Positions 1 to 5,843 of a DNA stretch of 6,524 nt are shown here, piece by piece. The stretch is from Thermoplasmata archaeon (GTDB taxonomy: Archaea; Thermoplasmatota; Thermoplasmata; Lutacidiplasmatales; UBA184). Made by a program: the position numbers and the translations under genes. The stretch lies in contig JAJZDF010000035.1 of NCBI GenBank assembly GCA_021828715.1, positions 1 through 6,524 of the forward strand. The letters run 5' to 3'. How positions within the stretch are numbered: the first letter of the stretch is position 1; every line of letters starts with the position of its first letter. The notes beneath the pieces were generated by a model. It had not been told where the DNA came from, searched no databases, and worked only from the letters and a program-made list of their open reading frames with translations.

Positions 1-258
1 GCCTGGCAGGACTGGATCGGCCTCGCCATCCTGCTCGGCTCGACGGGCGCCGCGTGCGGCGCTGCGTGGCTCATCTACACGGGCAGCACGCTGCTCCCGT
101 ACTGGGCGCTCTTCCTCGTCGTCGCGAACGATGCCGCCTACCTCGCCTTCCCGGGATCGCTGTTGCCGATCGGCATCTTCACGGCCTTCGCCGGCGTCCC
201 GTTCTTCCTCTACCTCCTCTACCACCAGCGGCGGGCCTCCACGATGGGGGGGCCGTGA
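1..258 (+). CDS. FecCD/BtuC-family ABC transporter permease, C-terminal fragment
   Basis: This is the last 85 codons of a membrane gene that starts before the window. The frame was read from base 1 and ends at TGA 256-258. The fragment holds about three hydrophobic segments: roughly residues 5-26, 30-50 and 56-74. The last carries the pattern PIGIFTAFAGVPFFLYLL, which closely matches the terminal helix of FecCD/BtuC permeases (usually PxGxxTAxxGxPxFLxLL). These proteins form the membrane channel of vitamin B12, haem or iron-siderophore importers. The next gene, an ATPase of the matching subfamily, overlaps its stop codon by GTGA, so the two are one translated unit. The stretch before the last helix is divergent: I do not see the PHxxR motif that usually precedes the penultimate segment. 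The substrate cannot be told from this piece; B12 is suggested only by the ATPase type. Confidence 0.8.
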   Translation, partial: AWQDWIGLAILLGSTGAACGAAWLIYTGSTLLPYWALFLVVANDAAYLAFPGSLLPIGIFTAFAGVPFFLYLLYHQRRASTMGGP

Positions 259-1607
259 CCGGGGCCCCCGCCCTCGCGCTGGAGGGCGTGCGGGTCGTCC
301 TCGGGGACCGGATCGTCCTCCACGATCTCGACCTCACCGTCGCCCCGGGGGAGTTCGTCGCGCTCACCGGCCCGAACGGCTCGGGCAAGACGACGCTCCT
401 GCGGACCGTCCTCGGCTTCCTCCCCCCCGACCGGGGGAGCGTCCGGCTCTTCGGCGCCCCGGTGGCGACGCTCTCGATCCGGGCCCGGGCCCGGCGGGTC
501 GCCTGGGTCCCGCAGTCCGAGCCGCTCCGGGACGATGTGCCGCTGCTCCAGTACGTCCTCTACGGCCGGTACTCCCTCCATCGGCCGCTCGAACCGGACA
601 CGCCGCACGATCTGGACGCCGCCCGCCGCGCGCTCGAGGCGGTCGGGCTCGGCGACCGGGCCGAGGACGGTCTCCTGTCGGTCAGCGGCGGGGAGCGCCA
701 GCGGGCCGTCCTCGCCCGGACGCTCGCCCAGGAGACCCCGCTGCTGCTGCTGGACGAGCCGACGACCCACCTCGACATCGCCCACCAGCTCGACCTCCTG
801 ACCCGGGTCCAGGGGCTGGCTCGGGAGCGACACGTCACCGTCGTCGCCGCCCTCCACGACCTCAACCTGGCGGCCCGGTACGCCGACCGGATCGTCGTCC
901 TGTCCCGGGGGCGGCGGGTCGCCGACGGGCGCCCCTCGGAGGTTCTCTCCCGCGACCTCCTCGCCCGGGTCTGGGGGGTCGACGCCGACCTGGAGCGCGA
1001 TCCCCGCAGCGGGATCCCGTACCTCCTCCCTCGACGCCTCGTCGTCGCCTCCGCCCCGGCGGCCGCCGCCCTCGGCCGCGGGCCGGTCCACGTCGTCGGC
1101 GGAGGCGGGGCCGCGGCGCCGCTGCTCCGGGCGCTGGTCGACGCGGGCTTCCGCGTCACGGCCGGGGCCCTCCACCTCCTCGACTCCGACACCGAGGCGG
1201 CGGAGGCGCTCGGGGTCGTCGCGGCGATCGAAGGTCCGTTCGCCCCCCTCGGGGACGAGAGCCGCGCCCGCCACCGGGTGCTCCTCGGGGAGGCGCGCGC
1301 GATCGTCGTGGCCCCGTTCGCCGTCGGGCCGTCGAACCTCGCCAACCTCGAGGACCTCCTCCCGTTCGTGCGACGGATCCCGACCGCGCTCCTCGCGCCG
1401 CCCGACGGGCGGACCCTCGACTTCACCGGAGGGGCCGGGACCGCCGGCCGGGAGAGCCTCCGGCGGGCCGGGGCGGCGGAGCTGCCGTCCGTCTCCGCGG
1501 CCGTCGACTGGGTCGCCCGGGTGCTGGAGGGGACGCGACGGGAGGCGCCGGAGGCGCCGCCCCTCGCAGCGGGAGGAACTCGAACGGCGGGACCTCCGTC
1601 CCCGTGA
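255..1607 (+). CDS. btuD: BtuD-like ABC transporter ATPase with long C-terminal domain (probable cobalamin/iron-complex import)
   Basis: This cytoplasmic ATPase would power the adjacent FecCD-type permease. The GTG start at 255 overlaps the permease stop as GTGA and gives 450 residues. An upstream extension of the frame is only antisense/out-of-frame reading of the permease. The ABC domain fills about residues 5-245: Walker A GPNGSGKTT (39-47), Q-loop Gln87, signature LSVSGGERQR (141-150), Walker B LLLLDEP (163-169), D-loop around HLD (172-174) and switch His201. All catalytic residues are present. A second domain (about 278-424) follows, with a glycine-rich VHVVGGGGAA stretch (278-287) and a VVAPFAVGPSNLANLE segment (about 351-366). 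Simple FecE/BtuD proteins are about 250-270 residues; the longer form resembles the roughly 400-residue BtuD of haloarchaea as I recall it, hence the symbol. Iron-siderophore import remains possible. Residues 390-450 lie opposite the regulator frame on the other strand. Confidence 0.85.
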   Translation: MTGAPALALEGVRVVLGDRIVLHDLDLTVAPGEFVALTGPNGSGKTTLLRTVLGFLPPDRGSVRLFGAPVATLSIRARARRVAWVPQSEPLRDDVPLLQYVLYGRYSLHRPLEPDTPHDLDAARRALEAVGLGDRAEDGLLSVSGGERQRAVLARTLAQETPLLLLDEPTTHLDIAHQLDLLTRVQGLARERHVTVVAALHDLNLAARYADRIVVLSRGRRVADGRPSEVLSRDLLARVWGVDADLERDPRSGIPYLLPRRLVVASAPAAAALGRGPVHVVGGGGAAAPLLRALVDAGFRVTAGALHLLDSDTEAAEALGVVAAIEGPFAPLGDESRARHRVLLGEARAIVVAPFAVGPSNLANLEDLLPFVRRIPTALLAPPDGRTLDFTGGAGTAGRESLRRAGAAELPSVSAAVDWVARVLEGTRREAPEAPPLAAGGTRTAGPPSP

Positions 1608-2427
1608 ACTGGGCGAGCAGCCGGGGCAGCGCGCGGTCGACGACCACGAGGGTAGACGCGACGCCGAGCCGGGACGCCTCCTGGGCGGCGGCGGCGACCC
1701 CGAACCGCCCCACCGGCCGCCCCGGCCGGAGGCGGTCGAGCAGGTGGCACGCCTCGAGTCCGTAGGCGAGGAGCGGCCCGTCGGGAGCGGCCGCGAGGGC
1801 GTCGCGGACCTCCTCCCCCAGGTTCGCGGCGCGCAGGCGGTCGGCCGGCACGCAGACGATCCGCAGCCGCCCCACCGGCAACGGGACGATCCCTTCGAGC
1901 TCCCCGACGTCGACGAGCTCCCCGGCGCGGGCCGCGCCGAACGCCCGGCCCCGGGAGCCGCTCCCGGCGCCGGGTCGGGCGGTGAGGAGACCGTCGACGA
2001 TCTCGAGCCGGACCCCCTCCCCGTCCGCGACCGGCGCCGCCGCGATCGCGCAGGTCGTCCGGACGATGTGGAGCCGGTCCAGGCGCTCGGCGAGGTCGTC
2101 GCGCACGCTGCCGAGCGCGGCGTGGAGCCAGTCGACCCCCCGCACGGTCGGGCGGTAGCGGCCGTCCCGGTACTCGGCGAGACCGCGGTGCCGCAGCGAC
2201 CGGAACGAGTGCGACGCCGCCTGGACCGATAGCCCGAGCTGGGCCGCGATCGTCCGGAGCTGCCCGGCCGGGCGCGTCTCGGCCTCGTAGAGGAACAAGA
2301 GGTCGCTCACCGCACCCAGACGGCGGAGCGTGGAGAGGCCGCGCGCCCCGTCTCCCGCCGGCGGGCTCCGCTCCGCCACGGGGCCGTCACGGACGGGGAG
2401 TACAAGAACCCGGGGGGCGGGGCTCAT
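1423..2427 (-). CDS. Winged-helix transcriptional regulator, archaeal MarR-like type with DUF7839-like C-terminal domain
   Basis: This is a predicted cytoplasmic DNA-binding regulator of 334 residues. Residues about 31-100 form a winged helix-turn-helix: LRTIAAQLGLSVQAASHSFRSL (57-78) covers the helix-turn-helix, followed by the wing RDGRYRPTVRG (87-97). The C-terminal part, with DGLLTARPGAG, ELEGIVPLPVG and a GLEACHLLDRL helix, matches the effector half of archaeal regulators (DUF7839 type, from memory). The ATG at 2425-2427 overlaps the uvrB stop as ATGA, which decides the start, although there is no Shine-Dalgarno site. Residues 1-30 look unlike the family, and a GTG at codon 17 (2379) is an alternative. 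The recognisable domain ends near residue 288; the last 46 residues hold 15 Pro and 11 Arg, lie antisense to the ABC ATPase gene, and may be frame read-through in high-GC DNA. The target and ligand are unknown; last place in a coupled operon suggests autoregulation at most. Confidence 0.75.
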   Translation of the reverse strand: MSPAPRVLVLPVRDGPVAERSPPAGDGARGLSTLRRLGAVSDLLFLYEAETRPAGQLRTIAAQLGLSVQAASHSFRSLRHRGLAEYRDGRYRPTVRGVDWLHAALGSVRDDLAERLDRLHIVRTTCAIAAAPVADGEGVRLEIVDGLLTARPGAGSGSRGRAFGAARAGELVDVGELEGIVPLPVGRLRIVCVPADRLRAANLGEEVRDALAAAPDGPLLAYGLEACHLLDRLRPGRPVGRFGVAAAAQEASRLGVASTLVVVDRALPRLLAQFTGTEVPPFEFLPLRGAAPPAPPVASPPAPGRPSRRPRRRTAAPPPRPAGGSPGRRSRPLR

Positions 2428-4457
2428 CGCGCGGCAGCCGGTCGCCGGTCCCGCGACTCGGACTCCCGCCGCATCGACCGGATCCGGTCCCGGATGCGCG
2501 CCGCCTCCTCGAAGTCGAGGCGCTCCGAGGCGAGCCGCATCTCCTCCTCGAGGTTGGCGAGCAGGAGGGGCATGCGGGACTTCCACTTCTTCCCGAGCCC
2601 GGCGGTCGACAGTTCCCCCGACGCGGCATCGCTCCCCGGGGCGAGCAGCGAGCGGATCTCCTTCTGGACCGACTCCGGGACGATGTGGTGCACCCGGTTG
2701 TACTCCACCTGCACTTCGCGGCGGCGGTGCATCTCGTCGATCGCCCGGCGCATCGAGCCGGTGACGCGGTCGGCGTAGAGCACGACCTTTCCCCGTTCGT
2801 TGCGGCTCGCCCGGCCCGCGGTCTGCACGATCGAGGTCTCGCTGCGGAGGTATCCCTCCTTGTCCGCGTCCAGGATCGCGACGAAGCTGACCTCGGGGAG
2901 ATCGAGCCCCTCGCGGAGGAGGTTGATCCCGACGAGGACGTCGAAATGGCCGAGGCGGAGCTCGCGCAGGACCTCGACGCGCTTGAGCGTCTCCACGTCC
3001 GAGTGAAGGTAGCGGACGCGCAGCCCGACCTTGCCGAGGTAGTTCGCGAGCTCCTCGCTCGTCCGCTTGGTGAGCGTCGTCACCAGCGCCCGGTCGCCCC
3101 GCTCGACCGTCGCCCGGAGCTCGCCGACCAGGTCCTCGATGTGCCCGGCGAGCGGGCGTACCTCGACCGGCGGGTCGACGAGGCCGGTGGGCCGGATGAT
3201 CTGCTCGACGACCCCCTTCGAGGCCTTCCGCTCGAACGGGCCCGGGGTCGCCGAGACGAAGACGGCCTGGGGCACCCGGGAGAGGAACTCGGGGAAGGTG
3301 AGGGGGCGGTTGTCCCGCGCCGACGGGAGCCGCCAGCCGAACTCGACCAGGTTGTCCTTGCGGCTCCGGTCGCCCTTGTACATTCCCTGGAGCTGGGGGA
3401 CGGTCACGTGGGACTCGTCCAGGAAGACGAGGAAGTCGTCCGGGAAGAAGTCGAGGAGCGTGTACGGCGGCTCCCCCGGCCGTCGGCCGGCGAAGAAGCG
3501 CGCGTAGTTCTCGATCCCCGTGCAGTAGCCGGTCTCGCGGAGCATCTCGAGGTCGTAATTCACCCGGCCGCGGAGCCGCTGGGCTTCCACGACCTTCTCC
3601 GCGGCGAACAACTCCGCGACGCGGGCGTCCCGCTCGGCCTCGATCGCGGCGAGGATCCCGCGCATCCGTTCGTCGATCGTGAGGAAGTGCGTCGCCGGGA
3701 AGATCGTGAGCTGGTCGAGGTCGCGCCGCTCCTCGCGCGTCACCGGGTCGAGCTCGGTGATCGCGGCGACCCGCCGGCCGTCGAGCTCGATCCGGTGGAC
3801 GGTCTCGCCGGCGCCCATCACGTCGAGGGTTCCGCCGCGGACCCGGAAGCGCCCGCGCTTCAGCTCGATGTCGTTCCGCTCGTACTTCATCCGGACGAGC
3901 TGCTCCAACAGCTCCTGCCGGCCGATCTCCTGCCCGACCCGGACGCCGACCACCGAGGCACGGTAATCCTCGGGGGACCCGAGACCGTAGATGCAGCTCA
4001 CCGAGGCGACCACGAGGACATCCCGCCGGGTCAGCAGCGCCTGAGTGGCGCGGTGCCGCAGGCGGTCGATCTCCTCGTTGATCGACATGTCCTTCTCGAT
4101 GTACAGGTCGATCTGGGGGACGTACGCCTCGGGCTGGTAGTAGTCGTAGTAGCTCACGAAGTACTCGACCGCGTTCCGCGGGAACAGCGCGCGGAACTCG
4201 CTGACGAGCTGGGCGGCGAGCGTCTTGTTCGGGCTCACGACGAGCGTCGGCCGTTGCAGACGCTGGACGACGTGGGCCATGCTGAACGTCTTGCCGCTCC
4301 CGGTGACGCCGAGGAACGTGACGTACTTCTCCGGTCGCTCGAGCCGGGCGACCAGTTCGTCGATCGCCTTCGGCTGGTCCCCCTGGGGGACGAGATCGGT
4401 CTCCAGCTCGAAGCGGCCGGGCAGGGCCGGCGCGGGGGTCCCGGTGCCCGGCGTCAC
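2424..4457 (-). CDS. uvrB: UvrB, excinuclease ABC subunit B
   Basis: UvrB is the helicase-like subunit of nucleotide excision repair. It is loaded by UvrA, verifies the lesion by passing one strand behind its beta-hairpin, and recruits UvrC for incision. The 677-residue product is of normal family length and looks intact. Visible motifs are Walker A GVTGSGKT (50-57), the beta-hairpin region with YYDYYQPEAYVP (103-114), VSCIYGLG (153-160), the DESH helicase motif II (347-350), VSATPG (motif III), a GINLLREGLDLPEVS segment and QTAGRASRN (motif VI). A C-terminal UVR helical hairpin (about 629-664) mediates UvrC contact. The start is GTG at 4455-4457, overlapping the larE stop as GTGA; the frame stays open upstream to 5492, but only antisense to the next genes and inside larE in another frame. 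uvrA and uvrC are not in the window. In an archaeon this gene would be of bacterial origin. Confidence 0.97.
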   Translation of the reverse strand: MTPGTGTPAPALPGRFELETDLVPQGDQPKAIDELVARLERPEKYVTFLGVTGSGKTFSMAHVVQRLQRPTLVVSPNKTLAAQLVSEFRALFPRNAVEYFVSYYDYYQPEAYVPQIDLYIEKDMSINEEIDRLRHRATQALLTRRDVLVVASVSCIYGLGSPEDYRASVVGVRVGQEIGRQELLEQLVRMKYERNDIELKRGRFRVRGGTLDVMGAGETVHRIELDGRRVAAITELDPVTREERRDLDQLTIFPATHFLTIDERMRGILAAIEAERDARVAELFAAEKVVEAQRLRGRVNYDLEMLRETGYCTGIENYARFFAGRRPGEPPYTLLDFFPDDFLVFLDESHVTVPQLQGMYKGDRSRKDNLVEFGWRLPSARDNRPLTFPEFLSRVPQAVFVSATPGPFERKASKGVVEQIIRPTGLVDPPVEVRPLAGHIEDLVGELRATVERGDRALVTTLTKRTSEELANYLGKVGLRVRYLHSDVETLKRVEVLRELRLGHFDVLVGINLLREGLDLPEVSFVAILDADKEGYLRSETSIVQTAGRASRNERGKVVLYADRVTGSMRRAIDEMHRRREVQVEYNRVHHIVPESVQKEIRSLLAPGSDAASGELSTAGLGKKWKSRMPLLLANLEEEMRLASERLDFEEAARIRDRIRSMRRESESRDRRPAAAR

Positions 4458-5287
4458 GGGGCCCCGCCCTCGGCGGCGCCCCGGCGGCCGCCGTACCCGA
4501 GCGGGTCGACCGTGACGGGGCCGAACCCGAGCGCGGCGACCTCGGCTACGACCTCCGCGCCTCCGCGGGAATCGAGGAGGCGGGGGACCTCTTCCGGCGC
4601 CACCTCGATCCGCGCCCCCCCGCCGCGGACCCGGACGCGGACCCGGAGGAACCCGCGTCCGAGGAGCAGCGCCTCGGCCGCCTCGATGCGCCGGAGCAGC
4701 GGCTCGTCGATCGGGTCGCCGTGCGCGACCCGGGAGGCGAGGCAGGCGTCGGACGGTTGCTCCGCGTTCGGGAGCCCGAGGCTTCGCGCCTCCCGGCGCA
4801 CGTCCGCCTTCGTCCATCCGGCCTCCGCCAACGGGTGCCGGAAGCCGGCCTCCTCCATCGCGCGGAGTCCCGGCCGGACGTCGGTCAGGTCGTCCAGGTG
4901 CACGCCGTCCAAGTAGCTCCGGATCCCGCGGGATCCCCCGAACTCGACGAGCCGGCCGGCCTCGACGGACCGGCAGAAGTAGCAGCGGTTCGACGGGTTC
5001 GCGCGATACTCGGCCCGTTCGAGCGGGTCGGCGGCGAGGAGTCGGTGCTCGATCCCGATCGACGCGGCGACGCGCCCCGCCCGCTCGACCTCGGCGCGGG
5101 CGACCGCCGGTCCCGTCAAGGTGACGGCGACCGCCGCCCCTCCCAGCGCCGCCTGCGCGAGCGCCGCCACGACCGCGGAGTCGACCCCGCCGGAGAGGGC
5201 GACGAGCGTGGGGCCGCCGTCGCGCAGGCGGTCGATCACCGCCGGCGCCGCCCGCCGACGGGGGGGATCCGGAGGCGGGTCGGCCAT
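4454..5287 (-). CDS. larE: LarE, ATP-dependent sulfur transferase for nickel-pincer cofactor synthesis (three-cysteine form)
   Basis: LarE adenylates the carboxylates of pyridine-3,5-dicarboxylic acid mononucleotide and replaces them with thiocarboxylates. LarC then inserts nickel to give the pincer cofactor of lactate racemase and related LarA enzymes. The 277-residue length is typical. The PP-loop SGGVDS is at 32-37. The family segment NPSNRCYFCR (97-106) contributes Cys102 and Cys105, and PSDACLASR (178-186) contributes Cys182, the position of the sulfur-donating cysteine. A CxxC plus this cysteine is the pattern of homologues that bind a [4Fe-4S] cluster and need not destroy their own cysteine, as I recall for Thermotoga LarE. 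The ATG at 5285-5287 has no Shine-Dalgarno site, so a short or absent leader is likely. It is the first gene of the unit with uvrB. No larA, larB or larC is visible nearby, so another sulfur acceptor cannot be excluded. Confidence 0.9.
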   Translation of the reverse strand: MADPPPDPPRRRAAPAVIDRLRDGGPTLVALSGGVDSAVVAALAQAALGGAAVAVTLTGPAVARAEVERAGRVAASIGIEHRLLAADPLERAEYRANPSNRCYFCRSVEAGRLVEFGGSRGIRSYLDGVHLDDLTDVRPGLRAMEEAGFRHPLAEAGWTKADVRREARSLGLPNAEQPSDACLASRVAHGDPIDEPLLRRIEAAEALLLGRGFLRVRVRVRGGGARIEVAPEEVPRLLDSRGGAEVVAEVAALGFGPVTVDPLGYGGRRGAAEGGAP

Positions 5288-5367
5288 AGGAACGGTCGGG
5301 AGCCGGCCGCGAGGGAAAACAGTATCTCCCGCCCCGCGCCCTACCGCGCGGGAGCGGGGTCGGACGG
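5288..5367. promoter_or_regulatory. Divergent intergenic promoter region between larE and the PPC-domain gene
   Basis: This 80-base gap separates two genes read outward, so promoters for both must lie here or inside the neighbours. Its one AT-rich patch, GAAAACAGTATCT at 5315-5327, stands out in otherwise GC-rich sequence. On the + strand it lies about 40-53 bases before the ATG at 5368, which fits a TATA/BRE element with a leader of around 20 bases. Read on the minus strand (GATACTGTTTTC), it lies about 28-40 bases before the larE ATG, which fits a leaderless or very short-leader transcript. This is an inference from composition and spacing; there is no textbook TATA box. Confidence 0.35.
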
Positions 5368-5805
5368 ATGCAGGCGGTCCAGGACGGGAGCCGGTGGATG
5401 GTGCGGCTGGAAGAGGGACAGGACCTGTTCGGGGCGCTGAACGCCTTCGCCGAAGAGCATCGGCTCCGGGCGGCCGCGGTCGTCTTCGGCATCGGGATGT
5501 TCCGGCGCGCGACGTTCGGCTACTGGGACGGGAGCGCCTACCGGCCCCAGGAGCTCACCGTGCCGCACGAGGTCGTCTCCCTCCACGGGACGATCGCGGA
5601 GGCGGACGGCCACCCGTCGATCCACCTCCACGGCGCCGTCGCCGGACCGGACCACCGGCTCGTCGGTGGCCACCTGCTTTCGGCCACCGTCGGGATCCTG
5701 CAGGAACTGCTGATCGACACGTTCCCGAGCCGCGCCTTCGGCCGTCCGCTGGTCGAGAGCCTCGGCCTGCGGATGCTCGAGCTCGAGCCCGGTCCCACCC
5801 CGTAG
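5368..5805 (+). CDS. PPC/DUF296-domain protein
   Basis: This is a small soluble protein of 145 residues that is essentially a single PPC (plant and prokaryote conserved, DUF296) domain. Supporting features are the first strand RWMVRLEEGQDL (9-20), the helix ending AFAEEH (26-31), the VVFGIG turn (38-43), and the histidine cluster IHLHG (85-89) with GGHL (100-103). His86, His88 and His102 match the metal-site histidines of prokaryotic PPC proteins. In plants the domain sits beside AT-hooks in DNA-binding proteins and drives trimer formation; free-standing archaeal and bacterial forms have no firmly established role. The ATG at 5368 keeps the whole first strand, but its nearest GGAG is 13 bases away. 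An ATG at 5398 (residue 11) has GGGAG 7 bases upstream and is an alternative. A helicase gene follows in the same direction after 38 bases, probably co-transcribed. Confidence 0.85.
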   Translation: MQAVQDGSRWMVRLEEGQDLFGALNAFAEEHRLRAAAVVFGIGMFRRATFGYWDGSAYRPQELTVPHEVVSLHGTIAEADGHPSIHLHGAVAGPDHRLVGGHLLSATVGILQELLIDTFPSRAFGRPLVESLGLRMLELEPGPTP

Positions 5806-5843
5806 CGCCGCCCGTCGGAGCGCGGCCCTCGGGGACAGACCGG

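Noticed and set aside
219..1750. Long minus-strand frames (ending 1274 and 1750) opposite the ABC ATPase gene
   Set aside because: Low-complexity shadows; the ATPase has all ABC motifs in the + frame, so these cannot both be real coding sequences over most of their length.
131..1765. Long + strand frame overlapping the ABC ATPase gene
   Set aside because: Extremely Arg/Pro/Gly-rich, no domain, and fully explained as a shadow of the ATPase frame.
2685..4916. Long open frame on the + strand opposite uvrB and larE
   Set aside because: It mirrors the codon bias of the uvrB/larE strand, has repetitive acidic/Arg-Pro composition and no recognisable domain. Stop codons are rare by chance at this GC content.
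4458..5492. In-frame open extension upstream of uvrB, giving a reading frame of over 1000 codons
   Set aside because: The extra stretch is Arg/Gly/Ala/Pro-rich and lies out of frame within larE, across the intergenic region and opposite the PPC gene. UvrB homology begins just after the GTG at 4457.
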